A DNA stretch of 64,000 nt, taken from positions 26,275,564 to 26,339,563 of the forward strand of contig CAIIXF020000007.1 in NCBI GenBank assembly GCA_903813345.2, in the 5' to 3' direction. Shown piece after piece: positions 47,901 through 58,450 of this stretch. A program made the position numbers and the translations under genes. A model generated the notes under the pieces. That model was not told where the DNA came from. It ran no database searches and worked only from the letters and a program-made list of their open reading frames with translations. Position 1 is the first letter of the stretch; every line of letters starts with the position of its first letter. The DNA comes from Owenia fusiformis (taxonomy: Eukaryota; Annelida; Polychaeta; Sabellida; Oweniidae).

Positions 47901-50453
47901 GGAGCAGCATTAGAAAATAGCACATCGGTCACACTAGTTGGATACAACCTTTACTCTTGGGGCCTGAATTTAAAATCCAAAAAACTTTACCATTTTGGGC
48001 GTCCAATCGGTACTTACCCTAATAAGGATACCAATTTTAAAGTTCCAACTAAAATCCGAATGTTTCTTGATATGAACTTGGGCACCCTTGCCTTTGGTAC
48101 GGAGAATGAATATTGGGGAGTAGCGTTCCAAGATTTGCAGGGCGGTCGGGCATCACTCTTCCCGATGGTTGCCACAAATCTGGCCTCTGACAAAATGATG
48201 ATTACGTACATTGGCTCAAGTAAGTAAATTGTTTATAATATTTAGATGTGGTAAAATCATAGTCAATGATACATAAAGTGAGGGATTGAGCATTTTCTTA
48301 ATGTCAGAGAATAGCGCTTGCGTTAATTTCATGTGTACGCTATAGCTGACGTTAATAAATAATTGTCTGAAACCAAGAATGAGAAACTTGACAAAAAGAT
48401 ACACAATAACGGGGCAATAAGGACTGTAGAGAAAATGGGAAAGTTTTTTAATTTTTTCTGAGCTATCAAGGCAACATTTGGTTTTTTAACATCTTCTTTG
48501 ACATACCTATTTTCTTAAAAGGTATGGATAAATAATTAATTTCAGCATTAAGAAGTGTAAATTCAGTTGAAAGCTTCAAAAAGGGGACTTCCACTTTTAT
48601 ATTTTTAAGATCCACCATGTTTCAAGAGGAATATCAGCTAAAATAATGTTTATCAAGGGGGTTTCTTTGTAGATAATAAAAATAGATGTTAGTCTTGAGG
48701 AAATATCCAAACTTAAATATATTTTGACACTGGTCCATGATCGTTGAATGACCCCTCACAAACAAAATGATTATACTGTATAAGTGACAAAAGTGTACAA
48801 TAGGGAGGTTAAGATTAGCGTAAATAGTCCACTTACAGACTCACGTATACCAATACGTAGTTTGTTAATTAATGCATTCAGAAATACAAACATACGAATA
48901 GGTATACGTATATTTTTACGTTAATCTTAAAATCCCAATAGCTCTTGTTCTCCCTCCCTTTCTTCCTCCCTCCATCTCTCACTCATACGTGTACTCTCGC
49001 ACTAACTGTTCTTTCTTACCTCCTCTCTCCCTAGCCCTAATCTCCATCTCCCTTCCCTCCTCATGCCTATCTTTCCATCCCTCCCTCTCTCCATGGTCTT
49101 TCAATAGAACCCCATGCTCTCTCTTAATATTTCGGACTACTATTTCTAAAATTGTATATGGAAATAATGCTTTTCACCATTGTACCATTTCTGTTTGTTA
49201 TACTACAGCATGTCCACCTAGTGATGGTCTCGTTCATGAAGGACTTCCAACAATAACTGATGGCACTCTACCGCCCTATGCACTGCCAGGTGCAAGTCCA
49301 TTCAACCAGATGTACAGCCCACCATATCCATCAGGTAGGTTCATAATATACATTGAAGTCAACACTCATACGAAACGCATTTCAGTCTCAACGCCAACAA
49401 GGGAGTTTAAGATTAGAATTAAGCGTAAACAGCCCATTTACGATTGCGATAATTAATGACCTAAATGTCCAAAGATTATGGTAATTCGAAAACGTATGTT
49501 TTTGTTAATTTGATGATGCATTAAACTGTCGAATCTACACATTGATCATCAATTTTGCTTATTGTAAATGTATGATACATGAATTAGTCATTTGCCCGTG
49601 CGTCATGCCTTTAAGTCAAGTTGAGCATGGCTTCTCAAGAAATCACTATTTACAGATGGCAAACTAGAAATCGGTAACTTCAAGGAGTACAAAATACCAA
49701 CGAACAACATATTCATGAGAACTATAATGCTACATTATGATACTAATATCAGTGTCATATAGCCTTTTTGTGAAGAGATCGGGAAATGATTGTGAAATCA
49801 AACATTTGGCGGCCATTTTGAATTTGGTAGCCATAACTTGTAATCACATGGGCCACGTATGTATCAATATAAACAATATTAGGCGGATGTATAGATGGAA
49901 CCATTCTCTTTATCGCCTAAACTTCGTTCGATGGGATAATTACGATTTTTATGACCGCCAAATATGTCACGTTTATATCTCAACGTGGGATCCATTATTT
50001 AAAGAGGTGTTGCTAAACATTTTGGGTGATTTGTAGATGGAAATATTGTGTTTTCCAGATGGAAGCAGTCAAATAACCACGTCTCCGATAATTCATCAAA
50101 ACTATGAGCCAACATCCCCTGGTGATCTACCTCCGTCCTACGCTGAAGCAATTGCAAGTTCAACAGAAACATTAGCAGCTAATCCTGCAATCAATGCTAA
50201 CCCTGCAGTTGATGCTAATCCTGCAGTTGATGCTAATTCCACAATTAACAATAATCCTGCAATAACAATGATCAGTGTCATAAATGATAATACTGCAAGA
50301 CCCAACTCTGCAAATATAACAGACACAAGTCATCCTAATGCTGCTACCACAAGCGCTAATACTGCTACCACTAGTGCTGATACTGCTACCACGAATGCAA
50401 ATACTACTGTCCCTTCAAGAGCAAATCCTGCAGTCATTTCAACAGAAATTTAA
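41932..50453 (+). CDS. Single-pass membrane protein with cytoplasmic SPRY domain, PPxY motifs and alternative TM exons
   Basis: Constant exons: 41932-42019 (signal-peptide-like MALRLKQRQYLNLTTLTLSC, then hydrophobic), 44231-44309 (27-residue Arg/Thr/Tyr ectodomain with an N-T-T site), 47581-48219 (SPRY), 49209-49334 and 50059-50453. Between exons 2 and 4 one of three TM exons (45865-45995, 46558-46703, 47003-47121) is inserted, giving 485, 490 or 481 residues; phases close exactly. Exon 4 has SPRY features: GSHGMNYGQHIWEI, VGVANR, MFLDMNLGTLAF, WGVAFQDLQGG, LFPMV. The tail holds LPPYALP, SPPYPSG and LPPSYAEA, candidate WW-domain (NEDD4-type) ligands, then Asn/Ala/Thr repeats. Poly(A) signal AATAAA at 50,577. 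A receptor or adaptor that couples a membrane anchor to SPRY partners is inferred. No family name is recognised. Confidence 0.75.
43796..43981. mobile_element. MITE, 'ctgtagccagggggg' family (copy 1)
   Basis: Begins ggcctgtagccagg with a G run, contains aattctttcaaaatcatgca, and ends gctggctactgg. Family members lie at 51,592-51,766, 56,135-56,209 and 59,782-59,981. Confidence 0.8.
44996..45093. repeat. 15-bp inverted repeat, third copy at 46,911
   Basis: Arms catcctccgaacgca (44,996-45,010) and tgcgttcggaggatg (45,079-45,093) are perfect complements. The right arm recurs exactly at 46,911-46,925, indicating a dispersed element in the TM-exon region. Confidence 0.8.
45013..45194 (+). CDS. 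Candidate fourth transmembrane exon (weak)
   Basis: An open segment encodes a hydrophobic stretch, GGWIFVTLTFTLLLYACSF, followed by AICNCGRN. With an acceptor at cgcaag|C and a donor at CAAA|GTATTG it would also be phase 2 in and phase 1 out. Both sites are poor, a better-looking acceptor at gaaag|G (45,053) is equally compatible, and part of it overlaps a 15-bp inverted repeat. Treat as possible only. Confidence 0.25.
45560..45745. repeat. MITE fragment, 'gtggaacac' family
   Basis: Repeated words aggaacacctctgttagtgg, aacctctgtaagtggaac and aagtggaacac, immediately upstream of the first TM exon. Confidence 0.65.
45865..45995 (+). CDS. Transmembrane exon, version 1
   Basis: 131 nt, acceptor ggtaattgcag, donor G|GTAAGT, phase 2 to phase 1. 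Encodes SDTIFNYPVLMSSLLSTMVG, then VVILTGVWCVCKAG and a short polar end. One hydrophobic span is followed by a CxCK juxtamembrane motif. Confidence 0.72.
46558..46703 (+). CDS. Transmembrane exon, version 2
   Basis: 146 nt, acceptor acatcttccag, donor CTG|GTAAGA, phase 2 to phase 1. Encodes SATTDAVAQNLLRQIL, IGGGVVVFGLVIGC, IFLFCCKACIHS and MLPWGA. The span is Gly-rich with a CCKxC juxtamembrane cluster, a likely palmitoylation region. Confidence 0.75.
47003..47121 (+). CDS. Transmembrane exon, version 3
   Basis: 119 nt, acceptor ttgcttcttgcag, donor GAGA|GTAAGT, phase 2 to phase 1. Encodes FFGGGSTAGVVLGVAIVALL, then TGCFCWMCCKRLKAWQAKE. It aligns with version 2 over the Gly-rich span and the GCxxxxCCK block, so the two look like duplicated exons. 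Confidence 0.75.
47581..48219 (+). CDS. SPRY-domain exon of the membrane protein
   Basis: 639 nt, acceptor tatcttcag, donor TCAA|GTAAGT, phase 1 to phase 1. A single exon holds the juxtamembrane linker (SPDELDTTPPW) and the whole SPRY/B30.2-like beta-sandwich, about residues 110-310 of the protein. Confidence 0.82.
49656..49762 (+). CDS. Possible alternative terminal exon
   Basis: After atttacag an open phase-1 frame of 34 codons runs to TAG at 49,760-49,762 (DGKLEIGNFKEYKIPTNN...). It starts with the same ATGG as the regular last exon. Using it would remove the PPSY motif and the Ala/Asn/Thr tail. No independent support. Confidence 0.25.
49795..49945. repeat. Single unit of the GGCCATTTTGA repeat family
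   Basis: Contains tttggcggccattttgaatt and ends aaacttcgttcgatgggata, matching the ends of the composite element at 1831-3320 in the opposite sense. Confidence 0.65.
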
Positions 50454-50568
50454 ACACAGTGATGGCTTCCTATGGACAAGCCCACTATAAATATTACAAA
50501 GCATTCCAGGGAGCATATATGAAAACACGAACAATGTGAATTATTTCACCTTTGACTAAGCCTCCAAA

Positions 50569-50598
50569 CTCTTGAAAATAAATTTCCGTTTTCAAGAG
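50569..50598 (+). terminator. Poly(A) signal within a hairpin
   Basis: AATAAA at 50,577-50,582 overlaps the left arm of a perfect hairpin, ctcttgaaaa / ttttcaagag. It lies 124 bp after the stop codon of the SPRY membrane protein. Confidence 0.5.
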
Positions 50599-51591
50599 AG
50601 CAATTAGATAATTAATCTTATCTAAAAGCTTTTACTCTTCATCACCCCAACTTTTCTTTGAGAATCGGAGGAGTGCATCTATGTCATACAGTGGTTCATC
50701 ATTATGTGTTATGTCCCGGATACGTTCATCAAGAAAGAAATACACCATATGTATCACACTGTACCGACTGTGAATGAGCTTGCAGAAAACGCTCGGTGCG
50801 GATATCATGAGGACAATGTGGAATCAATGGTCATTTTGTATTCATGAACTCTTGAAATTCTATAAACTATATAAGCCATGTTGGGTATTCAAATATATTC
50901 ATACATGTAAAAGGAAATTCCACCGAGCATTTTCTGCACGCCCAGTCTACATAGGGTGAGTATTATGCTCACGAAATATGGCTTATTGAAGGACTGCTCC
51001 GAAGACACAATATTCGATTTTGTATTCCTAAGAAAAGTCCAACCGCTGAACACCGTCCACAAAAAAAGTTGGAGACTAAAACAATATGTAACCATAGCAC
51101 TTGCGGTGGTCACATAATTGAAGGTGAGGGGACTGTGATGCCCTCTATATATTGCCAAATATTGTGTTGCATATGCCAGAACATGTGTTTTAATAACATT
51201 TAATAATACAATTATATCAATGCACTTATGTATAATATATTAATTTTCAAAATCAAATATACATATTTTTATACAACCATAATCTATTTTTTTAATTAAG
51301 GATGCTACAAAAAGTAAACATTGAATTCATTCTTAGTTTATATTTTGTATAAAGTTATATGAAGTATATTTCAAATTATCAGCAGATATGATTTTAAACA
51401 TTATATAAATACTAGTGACTGCCATTGAGGGAAATAGTGCAAAATATTTTCCCGAGCTGACATTTTCGGCCGCTAACTGTTCATGTGAATATGATTGATT
51501 GACTGATGATAGTCTTGCGTCAAGTGATCCCTCTAACTTACTTTACATCATATCAAGTGTTGGGTTTTTCCTGATGAATCTGTAGAGGGAG

Positions 51592-51766
51592 GCAGGCCTG
51601 TAGGTAGCTTTTGCCAAGGAGGGTTCAATTTTAAAAATTTCAGGGGAGTTTGAATTTGACATCCTTAGCCCAAAATCATTGGAAAAGTGCTCAGAATAGT
51701 GAAAACTGCAGGATTTTGAAAGAATTTCTGGCCAGAGTTACCCCCCCCCCCGGCTATAGGCCTGGG
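51592..51766. mobile_element. MITE, 'ctgtagccagggggg' family (copy 2)
   Basis: Diverged copy in opposite orientation to the interior of copy 1: ggcctgtaggtagc at the left, tgaaagaatttctggcc and a C run, then ggctataggcctgg. Confidence 0.7.
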
Positions 51767-53930
51767 GATGGGTAACAAGGACTCGAAGCAAGACTAAACT
51801 GGTAAAAAAATACAACAACACTTGAAGCACAGGTCTATTCCCAGGGTACCTATGACTCATTGTATTACTGGTCTCCGAATAATAAATATAGAACAAAATC
51901 ACAATTATAAAATGCAATATGTTTTGTATATTATAAATGCATATGAATTAACAATTTATACAGTTTATTCTTGGGGTACAATAACTGATATTATATATCT
52001 ATATATAAGAAATAATGATGAAATAATCAAATAAGTGCTGTGATGTTCCACTGCAGAAAACAAGAAAAACAGCAACTCCTGAGTAGCAAATCTCAATGAA
52101 TGAGACATATTTATATGTATCAAATATATATCATATTACATTGTATATACATTAAGCTTGTTCATGTGGAAAAAAACTGAAGATAGCAACCGTTTCCTTC
52201 TCTACTGCACCCTTTATAACCACTTGCAAAGTTAAATACATGTACAGTACATGTATGTTAGATTGTATGTTAGATTGTATCAAACATATGAATAATACAA
52301 AGTTACATTGTTTTTGTTTGGAAATTCTGAATTACAAAACAAATGATCTTTCAGTACATATTGTTGCAAATTTTATAGAATAGTCGAACAGAGGCTGAAC
52401 AAACTTTGTAAATAAATCATTTTTGTATTGACATCCTTCTCACTAATACTCCCGTCCCCTCCTTATTGTCATCATCATTTCATTACTCATATTCATTCAA
52501 TTTCTGATCAAATATATCATTTTATCTCTGACACTCTTTTTCCAATCAAGTTTTTGCCTTATGTATGTTTATTGTTTAACCCAAACCATGCAAGTAATAA
52601 TTAGATAATTAGAAAAGGTTATAAAAGGCAGCCATTTTGAATTTTGATCTTGCAAACTTACATGTATGAGAGCATTATTGTTTCAAATATGTTGCTATGT
52701 CCATCAGGTCCCAGCTTACAGTATAACATCTTAGATAAACATTTCTCATCATAGTGGCCATTTTCGAATCAATTTGAATGGCAATAATATTGGCATTTAA
52801 CTTACAAAAAAAATTACATCTTTAACAAAATGGCAGCTACCTTGAATTGAACAACCATATTGTAAGTTTCTTCTCCAGCAGAGGTCCTAGATCCTATGCC
52901 CATTCAAATTTCAAAATGATAATTCAAATATCGATTGTTTTAAATAAATTCTGAAAATGGTAGCCATAGCGGCCATTTTGAAATTCCCTTCTTTAGAAGA
53001 GGTTCTCTTAGTCATTAGCCGATAATATTTTGATCAAATCTGTCAACTGTTTTTTGAGTTATCATCGAGACACACAAATGACAAATGGATGGGCAGACCA
53101 ACAAACAAATAGAGGGATATGACTAAATGGATTGACAATTGGATGGACGGAGAGACGAATGGCTCCTCTGTTTCCCTCATCAAACTTTTTTTGGTGGGGT
53201 AAAAATTAATGCTGCATATATAGCACACTTTAAACACATGTCTTTAAACATTATGCAATAATTCAAGAATCATGCAATGCCTTATTTAAATGTTTCATGA
53301 ATCATGCAATGTCTCATCATATTAAACAGTGCCTTAAAACATTACCCAATTATTTTAAACATTACTCAATGCTTTAGACATTATACATTGTTATCAGAAA
53401 TTAGAAAATGCCTTTACACCTTAAACAGTGTTCGAAATAAAGGATTTCAACAACACTCATTGCTTTATTTGTTGGATCATGAGTTTATTGTATGGTAACC
53501 TCTTGATTACCACAGTGACAAGTTTTCTTGTCCCAAAAATGACACTGAGACATAAAGTGACAAGACAATCTCTCATAGAACTGGACAGTTTTTAATCCAT
53601 TGTACACAAAGTTTCAGTACAGATCAAAGTTTGTTTTCATGTACAGATCATGGATTGATGTAAACTAAGTACCAAACTGAGCATCACATATTGTACATGC
53701 CATAATGGCAAAAAAAGGCCAAAACTAAATAATGCTTGAGTTACTTGAAACCCATTGCTAAGCCTTAAAGTGAAAAGGTCAACAAAGACTAGTTTTAAGC
53801 ATTAATATAATAAATAGTACCATGGGTACTGGACTCACATGGTGTTGTGGTACTAATTTTCGGTTCAAAAAGTACAAGATCACCACCTAAATTTACCAAG
53901 ACTGTCCAAAAACTAGGCAGTTGTAGACTT

Positions 53931-54418
53931 TAAAGGACAACTGAAATAGTAATTTAAAGCTAAGGAAATCAATATTATTTGAGCATAGATGTATTTGGAC
54001 ATGATAGTACTATCTAATCAGTAATATGGCAACTGTTTCATTTTACTAAACGTGGTAGCTGCTTAATAAGTAATTTTTAAATGTTTTATGACATTTTTGG
54101 CCCACACGTGACTTTTCACTGGTCGCCACATGGACCGTCTTGGTCCATTGAATTATGACATCATAATTCCAAGATGTTTCTGCGGTTGCCTTGATGTCAT
54201 GATTACCAAGGAACCAATTAACCAAAACTATCAATTATGTATGACGTTACTGATCACACGGGGGCCAATCTGATTTATCCGTTAATTTTATGACCATTAA
54301 CAGTTATTTAACATGTCTTTTATAGGGTTATAGCGAGAACTCTATGCTGGGCTTACAATGCAGAAAACCTTATTTTTGTAGCTGCAAGTTGGGAAAAGCT
54401 ATTTCAGTTGTCCGTTAA
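53931..54418. mobile_element. MITE, taaaggacaactgaaatag family (copy 2)
   Basis: Ends taaaggacaactgaaatag and ctatttcagttgtccgtta are inverted repeats. The interior matches the complement of 22,643-23,047 (for example ggaaccaatt and cacgggggccaatctgatt). Confidence 0.85.
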
Positions 54419-55294
54419 TACCAGGAGACATCCCTAAAAATTTCAGATTGATCCATGAAATGGTTTGGCTCAAAACTTTACACACAAGATCTTAGGATGA
54501 AATATTGAACATGGCCACCTTAAAATTTACCAAAAATGCCCCATGATAACGAATAGTAACATGTCAACAGTAACAATGCGAGACGCCTTAAATTATTTGT
54601 TAAGTTACTAAATACTCAAAAAGTGAATTTTTGGGACCAAATTGGTGGCCATTTTGAAAAGAGGTGAGCTTTTGAAACGGGACTCATAGGGGCTTTTCTG
54701 TATTGATAATGAACCAAAATAATGGGAACCCTTTCGACAGAGATTTAGTACATGTACCACTATTTGTTGACAGACAGATGGAAAAGTGAGCGATTGCAAT
54801 AGCTCACCAAGTGAGCTAATACTAAAAATATAATCATTGACTGACACATTCATTAAACATTACACAATACTTTTAATCATTGTTAAAAAAATTGAGTTGA
54901 TTCAATCTTCTAATGATCCCAACAGGCTTGTCTGCAATTTCAACAAGTTGTATGCTAATAGCATTTACTCTGTGTATACCCTGCCAAACTATCTCGTACT
55001 GTATTAAGAGTTGATCTCAGCCCTTGCAAGAGGATTTCTGTCATGGATTGATTGCTTGATCTTTCTCTTTAATTGACAATAATTGACTAAAATTAAACAA
55101 GTCATTAATTTGACAAAATGTTTCCATCTTCCAATCATTACATAATATTGCAATATTGTAACGATTTTTTTGCATTTCTATAAAATAATATACTAGTACA
55201 TGTAGTACAATTACTGCAGGCCTGCTCACTTCATTCCTGGCGTATTGCACTCTTCTATTTTCATTTAAAAACATGATGATTTTCTCCCTGAGAA

Positions 55295-55390
55295 TCAAAA
55301 CGTCCATGGAGGTTCTGACCGCTTTACTTTTTCTAGCATTGTATCAAGTTTCTCAAATGTTTGCATGGCCAATGACTCGTCAACATCCAA
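55295..55390 (-). CDS. Terminal exon of an unidentified minus-strand gene
   Basis: Acceptor ctcatttcag at 55,391, then 31 codons reading LDVDESLAMQTFEKLDTMLE, KVKRSEPPWTF and TGA at 55,297-55,295. Phase 0 in. The sequence is helical and charged and looks like a genuine protein C terminus. It joins in phase to the exon at 57,270-57,172. I do not recognise the protein. Confidence 0.55.
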   Translation of the reverse strand: MDVDESLAMQTFEKLDTMLEKVKRSEPPWTF

Positions 55391-56134
55391 CTGAAATGAG
55401 AATGAGACACTTTTATCGATTGAAATAAATGTAACATGAAAGTAAATTATTGGGAATTCACACATGCATGTAGCTAGGCAAGATGTGTCTGATTCCAGCC
55501 ATTCTGAACAGAGTACTGTATTTCATATAACTGTAGTGCAGTGTATTGAATGTATAACCAATCGCCTCATCCAATGTTACTCATTGAATGGTTGTCAAGG
55601 TGACAACTGGACTCGACAGATTGAAATTGATGCTTTGCCAACTTGACCCTTGCAAAAAGTTTCATTGAAAATATCATCTTTTAGTGATTTTGTATCTTTT
55701 AGTTGATTTCTTAGAAAATATTTTGCAAAACGAGTATGTGAAAAGAATTTAAGCCCAAGACTTGATGCATTGTGGCTGAATCAGTGCACTCAGGAATTGT
55801 TTCCTAAACTTTGCATTCCCACTTTGATGCTTTGATTTATTCAAATATGCTGTCAATTTTCAAATGCAATTGTGGATAACTGTGAAGTTATGAGTAAAAT
55901 AAGAATATAGACAGATGTATATTTATATATCTCTGGATATAACAGTAGTATAGTTCATATGTTAATATTATATATAAACATGTTACCCATGCTGCCATCT
56001 TTACACCACTCTTTTTATCTCCCTAAGACATATGCATTCTGCACATGAACACAATCCCATTATTCAATTTATATCTGTTCATCCAATGAATTCAATGGAA
56101 TTGATTTGAGGCACATTGTACATAGTTACAGGTT

Positions 56135-56209
56135 CAGGCCCATAGCCAGGGGGTTGAGCTTTCTGAGCATTTTTCAAATGGTTTCGGTAAAGGTTGCTAC
56201 GGGCCTGCA
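56135..56209. mobile_element. MITE, 'ctgtagccagggggg' family (copy 3, 75 bp)
   Basis: Very short copy retaining both ends: caggcccatagccaggggg and ttgctacgggcctg. Confidence 0.7.
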
Positions 56210-56626
56210 GGTTAATGTAAAAATTTACGTAATTTACTAGTAAGTTTTACTTCATCATTTAGAATTGTAGCTAATACAGAGAAGACTTGGGTGGTAAACT
56301 GTGTACTTGTCACAGTCTGATTGGTCGCTGAGCTTAAACCTCCAATTACATCATTCTTTCATTAAAGGATGACATCAAATTAATTATTTTGAAATTGTTT
56401 AAAGTTGGCAGGATTTCCTAGGATTACAGAGAGTTAACTTTAAGAATCAACCTTCATTATAAAGTAATTTGACAAATGATCTCTTCAAAGGTCACATTCA
56501 TTTATTTTTCTTGGCAAGATTTTAACGAAGACAGTCTGAATTATAATAAGGCACACATGGTGGACAATATGGTACCAAAAAGACATTAACATGCAAAATG
56601 CTTCTTTGTCATTTCACTCATCTTTG

Positions 56627-57177
56627 TTGATACACTCACCTTATGTCAATACACTCACCTTATGTCAACACACTCACCTTATGTCAATACACTCACCTTA
56701 TGTCAATATACTCACCTTATGTCAATATACTCAACTTATGTCAATACACTCACCTTATGTCAATACACTCACCTTATGTCAATATACTCAACTTATGTCA
56801 ACACACTCACCTTATGTCAATACACTCACCTTATGTCAATATACTCAACTTATGTCAATACACTCACCTTATGTCAATACACTCACCTTATGTCAATACA
56901 CTCACCTTATGTCAACACACTCACCTTATGTCAATACACTCACCTTATGTCAATATACTCACCTTATGTCAATATACTCAACTTATGTCAATACACTCAC
57001 CTTATGTCAATACACTCACCTTATGTCAATATACTCAACTTATGTCAACACACTCACCTTATGTCAATACACTCACCTTATGTCAATATACTCAACTTAT
57101 GTCAATACACTCACCTTATGTCAATACACTCACCTTATGTCAATACACTCACCTTATGTCAATACACTCACCTTATG
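56627..57177 (-). repeat. 19-bp minisatellite, 29 copies, each unit a 5' splice site
   Basis: The plus-strand unit is tcaatacactcaccttatg; the minus strand reads GTGAGTGTATTGACATAAG repeatedly. Every junction recreates ATAAG|GTGAGT, a consensus donor. Six units have ac for cc (AAGTTGAGT) and lose it. Units 3-15 and 16-28 are identical, so a 247-bp higher-order block (56,666-56,912 and 56,913-57,159) has duplicated. The array abuts the exon at 57,172. The plus-strand Ser/Pro/Tyr-rich reading frames are artefacts of the repeat. Confidence 0.92.
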
Positions 57178-57270
57178 TTGGTTTGTAAAAGCTTTGCTAA
57201 ATAACCCTGCATTGCTGTAATACTTAGAATAGGGGTCTAAACTTTCAACAGGCTTCCTCCATACATCAAT
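57172..57270 (-). CDS. Penultimate exon of the unidentified minus-strand gene
   Basis: Acceptor catatttttag, then 33 codons: IDVWRKPVESLDPYSKYY, SNAGLFSKAFTNQHK. The donor AAG|GTGAGT is the outermost copy of the 19-bp minisatellite. Phase 0 on both sides, in frame with the terminal exon at 55,390. Using any inner donor would add 19 nt and hit a TAA after five codons (VSVLT stop), so only this donor gives the full protein. Confidence 0.55.
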
Positions 57271-57674
57271 CTAAAAATATGAAAAATGTTTGCTGTATAC
57301 AGAAATCATATTCTGGTTATTGGTGATAATGTCACCATATAGATATTACGAGAATTATTTGCAAAGGTTGGGTGAATCTTATGAAATATCATAAAAGATT
57401 AATTAATACAGATAAGTCCCTAACAAATAAGTCAAGGAGTAAATAGATAAAAAATAATTTATTGAAATCTGATGTGAGAGTTCACACTCAGTATGTTAAC
57501 AAAATAGCTGTTGTGTGTGACCAATGATAAATGCATGAAGGGAGCAATTTATTCCACGGGACTGCTTTTGACATTTGTCATCAAATGAACCATAATGCCT
57601 CAATAATGACACTGAACTATGGGACTAGCTTTTTCTCCATTGGTGTCCTGTAAAGAATGTAATAATTTAATTAC

Positions 57675-57731
57675 CAGTGATTCTGCCCCACAGTAAGTGC
57701 TGATTGTCATACTTGGCACCAGGAATCTCAA
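57675..57731 (-). CDS. Possible upstream exon of the same gene
   Basis: Acceptor ctgatttaag, 19 open codons (LRFLVPSMTISTYCGAESL), donor CTG|GTAATT, phase 0 both sides. Compatible with the exon at 57,270, but short and unverified. Confidence 0.3.
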
Positions 57732-58450
57732 CTTAAATCAGAAATATATATATTTTATTTTATTTATTTGATGACATACATAATTAAATCCCTTCAAATG
57801 CCAACAGACATACAATAAGCATTACAGACATAGCTATGGTCAAAACTGGCAATGGATCTTTTGTAAGGATGGCTATTTATTTTATTTATTCAAACACATA
57901 ATTGATATTTGTAAGTATTTGTATAAAAGCAAAGCATGAGAAGGTTTCATTAAAGAGAAATAAACAAACTTTTTTCAAAACAAACAATTCAGGACCTGTA
58001 GTGGCATATGATTAAAATATTTTAGATCTGTAAAAGTTCAATGTGACATATGCAGCAATTTGTCTTTTGTTGTTGTTTCAAAATATCTTTTGAAATCTTT
58101 TTTTTATTTATTTTTCCTAATGAAAGATACAAGTATACAAATACTGTAACATAATACGATACTAGCAACAGCAACAGGTTATGTAACACTTACATTTTTC
58201 TAATCAATATTTCAAAGTTAAATAAAAACTCCAAGTTTAAATGGTCTCCCCGTTATTATATTTGCTAACAACATTAGGTGCCACTGAAATAACTAAATTA
58301 TCTATCAATTTTTCTGTTGGGCTAAGATCAATATTTTTGTTTAATCTATCTTGACAATATATTTTCACCAATTCTTTTGAAATCTTTATCAGTTGTGCTA
58401 TATGAGATGTTTTGTACTACAGTGTATTTGAGATAGCTGTACTAAAATAA

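Larger units (their letters stand above)
50600..55294. other. Repeat-dominated intergenic region
   Basis: No exon is supported. It contains an inverted copy of the 22,060 repeat (51,040-51,120), a G-run MITE (51,592-51,766), a gccattttga-type region with an end at about 53,200, a degenerate array of roughly 25-30 bp units with attatgcaat / aaacatt words (53,225-53,460), and a MITE at 53,931-54,418. Confidence 0.55.

Noticed and set aside
48989-49208. Coding extension upstream of the 49,209 exon
   Set aside because: Pyrimidine-rich intron sequence (ctccctccc tracts) before a clear acceptor. The phase-1 join from 48,219 requires a start at 49,209.
56627-57177. CRISPR-like array of short repeats
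   Set aside because: Units are directly adjacent 19-mers without unique spacers, in an animal genome.
56591-57220. Three overlapping plus-strand reading frames of 180-209 codons rich in Ser/Tyr/Leu/Thr
   Set aside because: They are translations of the 19-bp minisatellite. A 19-bp unit without stops on this strand keeps all three frames open.
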